DNA from: Alteribacillus sp. YIM 98480
GTDB lineage: Bacteria > Bacillota > Bacilli > Bacillales > Marinococcaceae
Direction: 5' to 3'
Assembly: GCF_009765375.1 (NCBI RefSeq)
Contig: NZ_VTOK01000003.1
Location: 231,445-295,444 of the forward strand
DNA: 64,000 nucleotides
A model generated the notes under the pieces. That model did not search any database, was not told the origin of the DNA, and worked only from the letters and a program-made list of their open reading frames with translations. Positions 53,124 to 62,490 of this stretch are shown here, piece after piece. The translations under genes and the position numbers were made by a program. Within the stretch, counting starts at the first letter, position 1, and each line of letters begins with the position of its first letter.

Positions 53124-55061
53124 TCAAAGCGTACGTGCCAATCGATGCGCTTCGACCATTGCATTACTTATCCGGCGTGGAGACAAGACATCTCCTATAG
53201 ATTCAACCTGATAATCACCTGACCTCTTAAGTTTTTTTGATAATGTATCTTCTTGCTGTTTACCTGCGTCAATAACCAGCAAATCAGCTTTTAAAGTCTT
53301 CTCTTCTCCATTAAAGACATGATAAACTCGAACATTTTTGGAATCTCCATCAATGATTTTTTGTAAGTTCATAAAACGAACTCCCGCTAAACCTAACCGT
53401 CGGAGAAGGGGGTGAAGACTTTCTTGTGGTATACTGCCTCCAATAGTGTTGGAAGAGGTTACATATGTTACCATAGCCCCCCGTGAAGATAGAACTTCAG
53501 CTGCACTAAAGGCGGGCCAAAACCCTCTGCCATCATCAATGACGACTACTGAGTCTCCTTTTTTTAGTAAATGCTTGTCTGATTGAAGAGCATCGAAAAT
53601 TGATAGAGTTTTTTCTTCAGGGTATCCTTTTATTTTTTGTGTTATTGGAACAGCACCGGTTGCCAGTATAATAGTGTCATAATTTTTAAGAATAGTTTCT
53701 TCAGCTCGCTGGCCTAAATGAATAGTAACTCCTAGTTTACGAACTTGGGACTCTAAATAATGTATGACTTGCATGATTTCCCTTCGATTAGGATCATTTG
53801 CTGCAATCTTCACCTGCCCTCCAAAATACGAGTTTTGTTCAAATACATGGACAGAATGACCTCTTATTGCGGCTACCCTGGCTGCTTCCAATCCTGCCGG
53901 CCCACCACCTACGACCGCCACATTCTTCGATAGATCACTAGTAGGAATCTTGGTACCCCATTCACCCTCTCGTCCAGTTACTGGATTAACAGCACATAAG
54001 AGATGTGGATCAAATGAACGACAATCTTGATTACATCCAATGCATGGGGTAATATCTTCTATACGTTCCTCTTTCACTTTGATTGGCCAGTCTGAATCTG
54101 CTATAAGGGCCCTAGCCATACCTACTAAGTCAGCAGAACCTTCAGCCACAATCTTTTCAGCCATGTCAGGATCTTTGATGCGTTGACTAACCAGCACTGG
54201 TAGATTCGTAGACTTCCGTATCTCTCGTGCTTCTTCCACCGCTGTCCCTTGGCTTGTGGACATATCTTTTACATATGCACCCCTTATTCCTAAAGTAATG
54301 TTGAAGTAATCGATCGCTTGACTTTCTGATAATCTTTTGACAATGTCAAGTGTATCAGATAATTTCAAGCCCCCCTCAACTTCCTCGTCAGCACTTAGTC
54401 TAATACCAAGTACGAGGTCATCTCCAATAACTTGGCGAACAGCATTTAACACTTCCATTAAAAACCTCATACGACCTTTTAGTGAACCACCATATTTATC
54501 TGTACGTTTATTAGTTGCTGGAGAGAGAAACTGAGCCACTAAATATCCGTGCGCTGCATGGATTTCCACCCCATCATGTCCAGAATTTTTTAAGTTTCGA
54601 GCTGATACGGCAAAATCATTGATGATATCCTTAATATCATTTTCTTCTAACTCATATGGTCTGTATAAAGCACGAGGAGATTGAATAGAGGAAGGTGCTC
54701 TTAAAGGGTAATCGGATTCTCCGCCTATCATTTCTCTCCCCAAATGAACAAGTTGTCCAAACACTTTTGTACCATGGGCATGTATTGCATCTGTCCGTTT
54801 TTTTAATTTTGGTAAGGCATTTTCCGAAAAAGCCTCCATTAACATTCTACGACGAAGTCCCGAACTTGGGTGTATAATCGTTCCCCCTATTATTAAAAGA
54901 CCTGCCCCCCCACGCGCACGCGATTCCCAATAGTCTATATCTTCATTAGTAGGTATTCCATTGTGAACCTTTGCACTACCATGCGGAAGTCCCACTATAC
55001 GATTCTTCAACGTTTTTGTTCCTAAGATAAAAGGAGAAAATAAATTCGAATATTTTGACAT
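53124..55061 (-). CDS. FMN/FAD iron-sulfur oxidoreductase, 2,4-dienoyl-CoA reductase-like
   Basis: 645 residues. The N-terminal old-yellow-enzyme barrel begins YSNLFSPFILGTKTLKNRIV and contains HDGVEIHAAHGYLVAQFLSP, where the His pair binds substrate. Cysteines in DITPCIGCNQDCRSFDPHLL-CAVNP bind a 4Fe-4S cluster around residue 340. The C-terminal half has an FAD site, VAVVGGGPAGLEAARVAAIR, and a second dinucleotide-binding domain. This is the layout of 2,4-dienoyl-CoA reductase and bile-acid-type enoate reductases. ATG 55061 was preferred to the TTG six codons earlier, which forms part of TTGGAG. Confidence 0.88.
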   Translation of the reverse strand: MSKYSNLFSPFILGTKTLKNRIVGLPHGSAKVHNGIPTNEDIDYWESRARGGAGLLIIGGTIIHPSSGLRRRMLMEAFSENALPKLKKRTDAIHAHGTKVFGQLVHLGREMIGGESDYPLRAPSSIQSPRALYRPYELEENDIKDIINDFAVSARNLKNSGHDGVEIHAAHGYLVAQFLSPATNKRTDKYGGSLKGRMRFLMEVLNAVRQVIGDDLVLGIRLSADEEVEGGLKLSDTLDIVKRLSESQAIDYFNITLGIRGAYVKDMSTSQGTAVEEAREIRKSTNLPVLVSQRIKDPDMAEKIVAEGSADLVGMARALIADSDWPIKVKEERIEDITPCIGCNQDCRSFDPHLLCAVNPVTGREGEWGTKIPTSDLSKNVAVVGGGPAGLEAARVAAIRGHSVHVFEQNSYFGGQVKIAANDPNRREIMQVIHYLESQVRKLGVTIHLGQRAEETILKNYDTIILATGAVPITQKIKGYPEEKTLSIFDALQSDKHLLKKGDSVVVIDDGRGFWPAFSAAEVLSSRGAMVTYVTSSNTIGGSIPQESLHPLLRRLGLAGVRFMNLQKIIDGDSKNVRVYHVFNGEEKTLKADLLVIDAGKQQEDTLSKKLKRSGDYQVESIGDVLSPRRISNAMVEAHRLARTL

Positions 55062-55104
55062 AAAGATATTTAACTCCAATCATTCAGTTCATTTAATTAA
55101 ACCA

Positions 55105-55800
55105 TTATTTGAACTCTGGTGGTTTACCCCAGCCATCGACTTCAATAGTTGTCCCTACGATACCTTGACTCCTTGAATCGCACAGGAAGCCTACAATATT
55201 AGCTACGTCGCTAGGATGCATCCAATCTGATTTCTCACCTGACGTACTGGACGATAAATCCGTTAAAACATTACCAGGACACAAAGCTACAACCCGAACT
55301 TGGTACGGCCGACATTCATCAGCCAAACAACGGCTCATTCCTACCATCGCATGCTTTGTAGAAGCATATGCAGATCGACCCCGAGCCCCTCTCAATCCCC
55401 AAATGGACGCTACATTAACAACCAAACCATTACGTTGCTCTATCATACTTGGAAGAGCACTTCTGCTGAAAAGAAATGCTCCATGAACATTAACTGAAAA
55501 AGTGTTCATCCATTCCTCTGTGCTGTATTCAATAAATGATTTTAATTTACCAATTCCTGCGTTATTAATTAAAACATCGACAGATCCTAATTTTTCTCTG
55601 ATGTTGTAGTAAGATTGAAAGACCTCTGTTTCATTAGACACATCCATTACTTCTGCTGCTGCAGGGACTCCCATTGCTTCAATCTCTTTACAAATGTTCT
55701 TTACTTCTGGAGAGATATCACATAACCCTACTCCTAACCCTTTTTTGGCTAAAGTTAAAGCAATTTCTTTACCAATCCCTCGAGCGGCCCCAGTCACCAA
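55105..55800 (-). CDS. Short-chain dehydrogenase/reductase
   Basis: 231 residues from TTG 55800, but probably 14 residues longer. GGAGG (55849-55853) is followed six bases later by ATT (55842), and the frame reads ISYKEEKEIYRTALVTGAAR, giving the complete first strand of the fold. The listed start leaves the domain without that strand. SDR motifs: VTGAARGIGKE (cofactor), LINNAGIGK, catalytic Ser in VNVASIWG and YASTKHA (Tyr-x3-Lys). NAD(H) or NADP(H) oxidation of an alcohol in the cluster is likely; the substrate is unknown. Confidence 0.85.
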   Translation of the reverse strand: MVTGAARGIGKEIALTLAKKGLGVGLCDISPEVKNICKEIEAMGVPAAAEVMDVSNETEVFQSYYNIREKLGSVDVLINNAGIGKLKSFIEYSTEEWMNTFSVNVHGAFLFSRSALPSMIEQRNGLVVNVASIWGLRGARGRSAYASTKHAMVGMSRCLADECRPYQVRVVALCPGNVLTDLSSSTSGEKSDWMHPSDVANIVGFLCDSRSQGIVGTTIEVDGWGKPPEFK

Positions 55801-55901
55801 TGCTGTCCGGTAAATTTCTTTTTCTTCTTTATATGAAATAATTCCCCACCTCCATTTTCAGGATCTGTCAGTCTACTTTTTATTAAAGTGTTATTTTATC
55901 C

Positions 55902-57041
55902 TTATCTTGTAAGAATGGTTACACACGAATTCCCGCCAGCTCCTTCGCTGTGGCTTAACGCGACTTTTGCTCCCTCTACTTGATTGACCCCCGCTTCTCC
56001 TCTTAGCTGCCATGTAATTTCAGCAATTTGGCCCAATGAAGATGCTCCAACAGGTTCCCCTCTTGATAAGATCCCCCCATTTACGTTTAGTGGTATTCTT
56101 CCACCAATAGATGTTTCTCCAGCTTCAGCTCTTGCACCACCTTCTCCAATCGGACAGAAGCCTAGTCTTTCTGAATATATAATTTCAGAGCCAGCGTCAA
56201 CATCCTGTATTTCAGCCACGTCAATATCTTCAGGTCCTAAACTTGCCATTTCGTAAGCAGATTGTGCAGCTCGTTCTGCTACAGTAGGATAAGGCGGATT
56301 TGCAGGCGCTGATACCGCTGGGACAAACATATCTCCCCGACGTCTCGTTTCCAACACAGAAGCAGCAATGGAAATTGGCTTTTCTGTGAAACTCTTAGCC
56401 ACTTTTTTATTGCAAATAACTACTGCTGCGGCTCCATCATTTGGAGCACATAACATATAAAGAGTTAATGGATCTGAAACCATTCTTGCGTTCAATACCT
56501 CGTCGATTGATAACTCTTTTCTAAACATAGCGTATGGATTATGAACGGCATTCTTATGACTTTTAGATGCAATATAAGCGAGTTGTTCCCGCGTGGTACC
56601 ATACTCAACCATGTGCTCATGAATACTTGAAGCAAAATAAAGCGGGTTAGCTCCTAATCCCGTCCATTCTTGCCATCGATCATATCCGGCACCTGGTAAA
56701 AAACCTCTAGGACTTTTTTCAAATCCGACAACTAAAGCAACGTCATACTCTTTATTTTTGATAGCTTGATAAGCAAGGCGTACCGCCGATGCCCCACTTG
56801 CACAAGCATTTTCCACATTAATAATAGGTATGCCTGGTACTCCTAGTTTTTCTAATACGTTATGACCAGCAGCTGAAATTTCATATACGTTCGCACTAAA
56901 TGCGGCCTGTACTTCGTTAAGACTCATATTAGCATCTTCTAAAGCACGTTTTGCTGCTACAAAGCCTAAGTCCCGGTAGTCCTTATCATCAAATCTTCCA
57001 AATTCATGCATTCCAACTCCGGCTATTACCACCTCTTCCAT
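55902..57041 (-). CDS. Thiolase-like protein, Ltp/SCP2 type
   Basis: 379 residues. The N-terminal thiolase fold has INVENACASGASAVRLAYQA with Cys 80 at the acyl-cysteine position. At the usual GHP histidine position it has GEP: NVNGGILSRGEPVGASSLGQ. Near the end is GAGGNSCVTILTR. Loss of that histidine, and the DUF35 protein encoded directly upstream, fit the Ltp-type group, some members of which are aldolases that cut a side chain (Ltp2 with ChsH2 in steroid breakdown) rather than thiolases. ATG after GGGGAGG. It is separated from the DUF35 gene by one base. Confidence 0.85.
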   Translation of the reverse strand: MEEVVIAGVGMHEFGRFDDKDYRDLGFVAAKRALEDANMSLNEVQAAFSANVYEISAAGHNVLEKLGVPGIPIINVENACASGASAVRLAYQAIKNKEYDVALVVGFEKSPRGFLPGAGYDRWQEWTGLGANPLYFASSIHEHMVEYGTTREQLAYIASKSHKNAVHNPYAMFRKELSIDEVLNARMVSDPLTLYMLCAPNDGAAAVVICNKKVAKSFTEKPISIAASVLETRRRGDMFVPAVSAPANPPYPTVAERAAQSAYEMASLGPEDIDVAEIQDVDAGSEIIYSERLGFCPIGEGGARAEAGETSIGGRIPLNVNGGILSRGEPVGASSLGQIAEITWQLRGEAGVNQVEGAKVALSHSEGAGGNSCVTILTR

Positions 57042-57042
57042 T

Positions 57043-57465
57043 TTAATCCTCCCCTTGTGAGACCGGCTTATATTTAAACATTACGTATTCTTTTTCATCT
57101 TCAATAAAAGCGGTATCTACAATTACTTCCATTTCCATACCTGGTTCTAAATTCACAACTTCTTTTTCGGTTGTTATGCCTAATATTCTTATCCCTTCTG
57201 GAAATTCAACAATACCGGCCGTATACGGAACTGATCCCTTATAACCTGGTGGAGGTGCAGTTATTCTTGTAAAACACTTTAACTTACCAATAGAGTTTAT
57301 AGTCACTGGTTCCATCGTTTCCAAACAACATTCCGGACAAAAAGATTGTTGAGGAAAAACCATTTCCCCACATTTTGTACATTTGGCAACAATTAGTTTG
57401 GCTTCTTCATCCTGCCATTTAAACAAACCTTCTTTAACAGGAACTTTTTCTTTTACATAAACCAA
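57043..57465 (-). CDS. Zinc-ribbon OB-fold protein (DUF35 family)
   Basis: 140 residues from TTG 57465, eight bases after AAAGGAGG; the longer frame would overlap the upstream SDR gene. An N-terminal zinc ribbon has four cysteines in KCTKCGEMVFPQQSFCPECC, and the rest is an OB fold (KLKCFTRITAPPPGYKGSVP, YTAGIVEFPEGIRILGITTE, EYVMFKYKPVSQGED). DUF35 proteins bind acyl-CoA and partner thiolase-like enzymes, here the adjacent Ltp-type protein. The pair should be regarded as one enzyme. Confidence 0.87.
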   Translation of the reverse strand: MVYVKEKVPVKEGLFKWQDEEAKLIVAKCTKCGEMVFPQQSFCPECCLETMEPVTINSIGKLKCFTRITAPPPGYKGSVPYTAGIVEFPEGIRILGITTEKEVVNLEPGMEMEVIVDTAFIEDEKEYVMFKYKPVSQGED

Positions 57466-57499
57466 TTTTTCAACCTCCTTTTTACTTCTAATCATTTTT

Positions 57500-58273
57500 T
57501 TACATAGCCAATGCTCCGCCATCTATGGCTAACGACTGACCTGTTACATGGGATGAAAAATCGGATGCTAGATAAATTACTTGACGGGCAACCTCACTTG
57601 CTTTGCCTAACCTTCCATCTGGGACTAAATTGGCACGTTCACTCAAAAATGTTTCTACATTCTCAGCAGAGGAATGTTTGAGATTCCTCAACAGTTCAGT
57701 GTCCACAGAACCTGGACAAACAGCGTTAACTCGCACACCTTGTCGTGCTACTTCAAGAGCAGCCGTTTTAGTAAGACCAATGACCGCATGTTTACTTGCA
57801 ATATAACCGGAGTATTCAGGTGCTCCAACCAAACCAGCCCTTGAGGCTGTGTTGACAACAGCACCGCTTTGCTGTTGAATCATTTGCGGTAAGACGTACT
57901 TCAACCCTAAGAAAACACCTTTTACGTTAATAGACATAACTTTGTCAAAGACATCCTCTGGATATTCAATGATAGATTCAACAGCCCCTTGCCAACCAGC
58001 ATTGTTTGAAAATGCATCAATTCGCCCAAATCGGGCAACAGTTTGGTTAACATAACTCTCTACGTCTGTGGCATCTGTTACATCTGCTCTTATAAACTTT
58101 CCTTCTGCCCCTTGCTTTTTGACTAATGAAATGGTTTCCTCACCAAGTTCTTGGTTGATATCAACACATACGACTCTAGCCCCCGTCATAGCAAACTCCT
58201 GACATATTGCACGGCCGATCCCTCTTCCTCCTCCCGTGACTAATGCAACCTTTCCTGAAAAATCTATTTTCAT
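57500..58273 (-). CDS. Short-chain dehydrogenase/reductase
   Basis: 257 residues from ATG 58273 after AAGGAGG. Cofactor motif ALVTGGGRGIGRAICQEF with acidic VCVDINQ favouring NAD; AFSNNAGWQGA; catalytic NTASRAGLVGAPEYSGYIAS-KHAVIG (Ser, Tyr, Lys). C-terminal VTGQSLAIDGGALAM is standard. Its ATG overlaps the EthD-like gene stop (ATGA), indicating translational coupling. It probably oxidises a 3-hydroxyacyl-CoA or cyclic alcohol in the pathway. Confidence 0.9.
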   Translation of the reverse strand: MKIDFSGKVALVTGGGRGIGRAICQEFAMTGARVVCVDINQELGEETISLVKKQGAEGKFIRADVTDATDVESYVNQTVARFGRIDAFSNNAGWQGAVESIIEYPEDVFDKVMSINVKGVFLGLKYVLPQMIQQQSGAVVNTASRAGLVGAPEYSGYIASKHAVIGLTKTAALEVARQGVRVNAVCPGSVDTELLRNLKHSSAENVETFLSERANLVPDGRLGKASEVARQVIYLASDFSSHVTGQSLAIDGGALAM

Positions 58274-58992
58274 ATTTTCCTCCTTGATAATGGCATACGA
58301 TAATATGACACAGCTGCAGCGTTTCCGATGTAATCTCTCCCTTCTTCCCATGCCTCTTGTAGAAATGATAGAGATTCATCCCTCACTTCTTCCCTCATAG
58401 CAGTTAACACAATTCGGCGTGGACCAGCGTATTGTTGAACTCCACCTTTCACTTTAGGTACAGAAGATTGCGTTCCTAATAATCTCGATGCTGTTAAAAT
58501 CCCACTTTTTTGAATGCAAGGTAATAAACGGTCGGCATACCATTGATCAAGATCACCTAGTCCGTTGTCAGATGGTTCTAAGTATATAGCAAGAAGATTT
58601 TCAACCGATTGTTCCGGGTTTTTTAACCAAATCTCTGATCGAGGGGTGTAGGTCCCACCCATTATTTTTGTTATGTAAGTCAGCATGCGCTTCGTCCACT
58701 CAGGTCGCATGTCAGGTGCTTGGGAATTTCTATTCATGTGATATGCTTCTGATTGCAATACATTTTCATCATAAAGTTCATAAAAGCTTAAATATTGGGG
58801 GATAGTAAAATTTGAATACATTGAAGATAAAGAAAATTCTTTGCATTTTTCATATCGATTTCCAGATAAAAAACCCGGTACACGTAATAGAGCTGGAAGA
58901 TGTTCAAGGTTATACCATTCATTCCACTCAGGTGCCATATCTGCCTGGCATTCCAGTGCCCATAACAACATTGCCTGTCCTTTATCAAACAT
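58270..58992 (-). CDS. EthD-like dimeric alpha-beta barrel protein with two repeats
   Basis: 240 residues from ATG 58992 after GGAGGGAG. Two similar halves are visible: ADMAPEWNEWYNLEHLPALL with RVPGFLSGNRYE (about residues 20-50) and GLGDLDQWYADRLLPCIQKS with GILTASRLLG (about 150-185). Each looks like a ferredoxin-like DABB/EthD unit with the WY...LP pattern. Such domains occur in small degradative enzymes (cyclases, monooxygenases, dehydratases). No exact family name is certain. A related domain is fused to the SDR encoded at 62491. Confidence 0.7.
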   Translation of the reverse strand: MFDKGQAMLLWALECQADMAPEWNEWYNLEHLPALLRVPGFLSGNRYEKCKEFSLSSMYSNFTIPQYLSFYELYDENVLQSEAYHMNRNSQAPDMRPEWTKRMLTYITKIMGGTYTPRSEIWLKNPEQSVENLLAIYLEPSDNGLGDLDQWYADRLLPCIQKSGILTASRLLGTQSSVPKVKGGVQQYAGPRRIVLTAMREEVRDESLSFLQEAWEEGRDYIGNAAAVSYYRMPLSRRKI

Positions 58993-59030
58993 ATAATTCT
59001 CCCTCCTCAAAAGTTTGGTTACTTTGAAGT

Positions 59031-59810
59031 TTAAGAAAGAAAGTGACGAATCATGAGATCTCCTAATTTTTTTGGAGCTTGAATATGAGGGAAATGCCCT
59101 GCTTTTTCAATGATAACTGGCTTCACTGGCGGGGTAAGAAGATCTGCCACTTCTTGAATGACCTGTGGAGTGAACGATGGATCCTGCTTACCTCCTACCA
59201 CTGCAGTACGAGAGGGAATACTTTGGATACGTCGAGTTAATGTTGTCCCTGCATTAGCAATTGACCTTGAACAAACGGCATAATTATCAGGATCATTGCT
59301 TATGAAAATATTGCGATAGCTTTCTACGATATCAGGATGATTTGTATGAAATTCTAATGGAAAAGAACTCTCTAGACTAAAATGAACCACTGCTTCCATT
59401 CCCTCATTTTCTACTTGATTAGCCCGGTTGTGCACATATTCAGAAACTTTTTCCGTAATAGACGAGCCAATAGCAATTAGCATCACCGAAGAGACGCGAT
59501 CTGAATGAAGAGATGACAGATAAGCAGCCGTAACCGCTCCATACGCACTTCCAGCTACGTTGACACGTTGCACCTCAAGATAATCCAACAATTGCACTAA
59601 ACTGTCTGCCACTTCTTCTAAACTCATCTCTTCATTCAAAATCGGACTGTCTCCGGCTCCAGGAAGATCAACAATGATATGCCTAAATCTATCACCTAAA
59701 ATAGGTTCCATCCATTGCCAGGACGAAATACTACCTCCTAATTCGTGCAAAAGAAGAAGTGGCGGTGCTTCAGCTGGACCAACAACCTTAAAATTCAATT
59801 GAGCATTCAT
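59031..59810 (-). CDS. Alpha/beta hydrolase-fold protein with altered nucleophile elbow
   Basis: 259 residues. The fold is clear: PLLLLHELGGSISSWQWMEP, HIIVDLPGAGDSPILNEEMS, late acid in VVGGKQDPSFTPQVI and His in EKAGHFPHIQAPKKL. The elbow, however, reads NVAGSAYGAVTAAYL, with alanine at residue 89 where G-x-S-x-G has the nucleophilic serine. Serine 88 precedes it, so activity as an ordinary hydrolase is doubtful. It might act as a lyase or a non-catalytic partner, or use Ser 88. It lies between the EthD-like gene and the MDR gene. Confidence 0.8.
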   Translation of the reverse strand: MNAQLNFKVVGPAEAPPLLLLHELGGSISSWQWMEPILGDRFRHIIVDLPGAGDSPILNEEMSLEEVADSLVQLLDYLEVQRVNVAGSAYGAVTAAYLSSLHSDRVSSVMLIAIGSSITEKVSEYVHNRANQVENEGMEAVVHFSLESSFPLEFHTNHPDIVESYRNIFISNDPDNYAVCSRSIANAGTTLTRRIQSIPSRTAVVGGKQDPSFTPQVIQEVADLLTPPVKPVIIEKAGHFPHIQAPKKLGDLMIRHFLS

Positions 59811-59816
59811 AGTTAG

Positions 59817-60878
59817 CTACCTCCTATTTTGATTAGGGATTAATACAATTGTCCCAAACACCTCACGTTCTTCTAACATTCGATGTGCTTCCCTTGCCAT
59901 TTCAATTGGTAGTTTGGTATGCAAGATAGGCTTTATCACCTTTTGACCTGCTAATTCCAATATCTTTTCATAGTCAGTACGATTTGCCGAAAAAGAACCA
60001 ATTAATTTTAATTGTTTGGAAAACAAGGGCCAAAGATCTATTTCTACTTTCGATCCAGTAAAAGCTCCACATGTTACTAGCCGCCCCATCCTAGATAGTG
60101 AACGGATACTATCATTCCATGTAGCTTTTCCTACATGCTCAAATACAATATCCACCCCCCTTCCTCCAGTAATCTCACGAACTTGTTTATACCAACCTTG
60201 CTCACTATGATCAATAACAACTTCTGCTCCAAGTTCCTTCGCTTTTTTTTGCTTTTCCTGACTACCAGCAGTAGCAATTACTCGTGCACCCATATAACGT
60301 GCGATCTGTAATGCATACACACCAATACCACTTCCAGCTGCTACGATCAATACCATTTCACCCGCTTTTATGCTTGCTCTTTCTACAAGCATGTGCCAGG
60401 ACGTAGAGGCAGTTGCTGCCATCGCTGCTGCACTCTCATAAGAGACATTCGTTGGTAATTTAATTAAGTAATCCGCTGGTGCCGTCACATATTCCGCGTA
60501 GCCTCCATTCGTGTCAAAACCAAATACATTCCCGTTTGAGCATAGGTTGTCCTCTCCAAGACGACAAGCCTCGCACTTTCCACAGTACAGCAATGGGGTT
60601 ACCATTACTTTATCCCCTGGTTTATATTCTGTTACGTTGTGCCCAACACTTGCGACTTCCGCTGCCACCTCAGTACCGGGTATATGCGGCAGCTCACCTT
60701 TCCCCCTAATTTGACCATTACGACTAAGTAAGTCAGCCCGATTCACTCCGCAAGCTCTCACTTTTAACAGGACCTCATTAATTCCTGGTTGAGGAATCGG
60801 TATATAATCTATACGTAAAACCTCTTTACTGCCGTACTCGTGAAAACGTATTGCCATCATATCTTTATTGATGGACAC
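59817..60878 (-). CDS. Zinc-type medium-chain dehydrogenase/reductase
   Basis: 353 residues, GTG start. GroES-like N-domain: KVRACGVNRADLLSRNGQIR, then PHIPGTEVAAEVASVGHNV, where the common GHE is GTE. Structural zinc cysteines are in LLYCGKCEACRLGEDNLCSN. Rossmann motif VLIVAAGSGIGVYALQIARY, then VIDHSEQGW and VDIVFEHVGKATW. Similar proteins reduce enones or oxidise alcohols with NADPH/NADH. It precedes the alpha/beta hydrolase gene by six bases, in the middle of the cluster. Confidence 0.88.
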   Translation of the reverse strand: MSINKDMMAIRFHEYGSKEVLRIDYIPIPQPGINEVLLKVRACGVNRADLLSRNGQIRGKGELPHIPGTEVAAEVASVGHNVTEYKPGDKVMVTPLLYCGKCEACRLGEDNLCSNGNVFGFDTNGGYAEYVTAPADYLIKLPTNVSYESAAAMAATASTSWHMLVERASIKAGEMVLIVAAGSGIGVYALQIARYMGARVIATAGSQEKQKKAKELGAEVVIDHSEQGWYKQVREITGGRGVDIVFEHVGKATWNDSIRSLSRMGRLVTCGAFTGSKVEIDLWPLFSKQLKLIGSFSANRTDYEKILELAGQKVIKPILHTKLPIEMAREAHRMLEEREVFGTIVLIPNQNRR

Positions 60879-60959
60879 TTCTTTTCCGCCTTTCTAAATT
60901 TAATTTAATTAACAACCTCTTCATGAAATAACGGTATAAAATAGTCAGTAATGAAATAA

Positions 60960-62474
60960 TTAATGGTTTCTTTCTGCTACCATCTCTTTCACTGTTTTTT
61001 TATCGACTTTCCCAAAATCCGTTTTGGGTAAAGTGGATATAATTTCCAAAAATTCTGGTAGTTTGGTTTTTGCAAGTCCTTTTTCTTTTAAGTATTTACA
61101 CAATTCTTCTAGAGAAAGGGTATTATCTGAGCGGAGAGAAACAACAGCACAAATTCTTTCCCCAAGCAATTCATCTTCTCTCCCTATTACTACAGCTTCT
61201 ACCACATCTGGATGACTGTTTACAGCCACTTCAACTTCTGCAGCATCAATTTTGGCCCCACCTCTTATTATTTGATCCTTAATACGTCCAACCACTTTGA
61301 CAAACCCTTCTTCATCTCTAGTGATTAAATCACCAGTAAGAAAAGCATTATCTTTTGTGAATTTATTTTGATCTCCTCCTAGGCCTTGAAGGTATCCTTT
61401 AAATAGAGAGGGACCTTTTACACCCGCTTGGCCTATTTGACCTCTTGGCAAAATTTGATCCTTATCATCATAAGCTTCGACGTGGGTACCAGGAAACGGA
61501 ACCCCATCGTATATACGTCTACGTTCAGGAGGGTCTGTCAATCTCATAGATGCATGACCTAAACATTCAGACATCCCGTACATACGTAAAACTTGAACTC
61601 CTAATAATTTTTCGGCATTTTTTACCATTTCTTCCGAATTTGGACTACCTCCAACTGAAAGGGCTTTCACAGAATGGATATGGCGATCCCACTTTCCTGT
61701 TTGCACAACTTCTAACATTAATAAAAGATGAGTAGGTACACACATGCCCCATGCACAACGGTGTGAATGCATAAGTTCTAGTGCTCGTTTTGGATCCCAT
61801 TTCCTCATTAAAACAATTGGATATCCCAACGTTAAGCCCATGTGTATAGGAAAAGTCCAACCAGCTGCAGAAGTAAGCGGTGATATCCCAATAATGCTAT
61901 CACCAGGCTCTAAGCCTACAATATTTGAGCATGCTCGGGCTGCGTAATTTAAGGAAGTTACAGTGTGCGGTACCGCTTTTGGTACACCTGTAGTTCCTGA
62001 AGTGAAGCCTATTAAAGCTGTTGGCTCTTCTTCAGAAGATGACTCAATTAATGGGGTGGAATTCCAAGAAGCAAACATTGGTTCCTCCATCCCAACTAAC
62101 TCAGTCGTTCCTTGCTCATTGTACCGTGAGAATATAGCAGCAGGACCAAGCTTTTCGATAATAATTTGACGATCACGACTTCCTATCTTAGGATTAATTG
62201 GACAAAGTACAGCACCTAATTTAGTAAGAGCCAAACCGATTACTACAGTATCGACTGTTGAATAAGAATCAAATAATATACGATGACCGGTCCCTATTCC
62301 TTGCATTTCTAATTGATCTGCTAATGCTATTGATCTACGCGAGATTTCTATACGTGACACAGGCCTTTCACCATCAAAAACAGCTACTGCTTCCGCATCT
62401 TTTTCTAACCATTCAGAAAATTGGACCCAAAGCTGATCTGTGCCATAACTGACACCATTTATTGTTTTACTCAA
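60960..62474 (-). CDS. AMP-dependent acyl-CoA ligase/synthetase
   Basis: 504 residues from TTG 62474, eight bases after AAAGGAGGG. The ATP-binding motif is LIGFTSGTTGVPKAVPHT, then RMYGMSECLGHASMR, LTGDLITRDEEGFVKVVGRI with KDQIIRGGAKIDAAEVE and the C-terminal lysine in TLPKTDFGKVDKK. It should activate a carboxylic acid to its CoA thioester, the entry step for the cluster. Substrate specificity cannot be read; the ligase resembles cyclohexanecarboxylate/fatty-acid types rather than acetyl-CoA synthetase. Confidence 0.9.
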   Translation of the reverse strand: MSKTINGVSYGTDQLWVQFSEWLEKDAEAVAVFDGERPVSRIEISRRSIALADQLEMQGIGTGHRILFDSYSTVDTVVIGLALTKLGAVLCPINPKIGSRDRQIIIEKLGPAAIFSRYNEQGTTELVGMEEPMFASWNSTPLIESSSEEEPTALIGFTSGTTGVPKAVPHTVTSLNYAARACSNIVGLEPGDSIIGISPLTSAAGWTFPIHMGLTLGYPIVLMRKWDPKRALELMHSHRCAWGMCVPTHLLLMLEVVQTGKWDRHIHSVKALSVGGSPNSEEMVKNAEKLLGVQVLRMYGMSECLGHASMRLTDPPERRRIYDGVPFPGTHVEAYDDKDQILPRGQIGQAGVKGPSLFKGYLQGLGGDQNKFTKDNAFLTGDLITRDEEGFVKVVGRIKDQIIRGGAKIDAAEVEVAVNSHPDVVEAVVIGREDELLGERICAVVSLRSDNTLSLEELCKYLKEKGLAKTKLPEFLEIISTLPKTDFGKVDKKTVKEMVAERNH

Positions 62475-62490
62475 TATTAGATCCCTCCTT

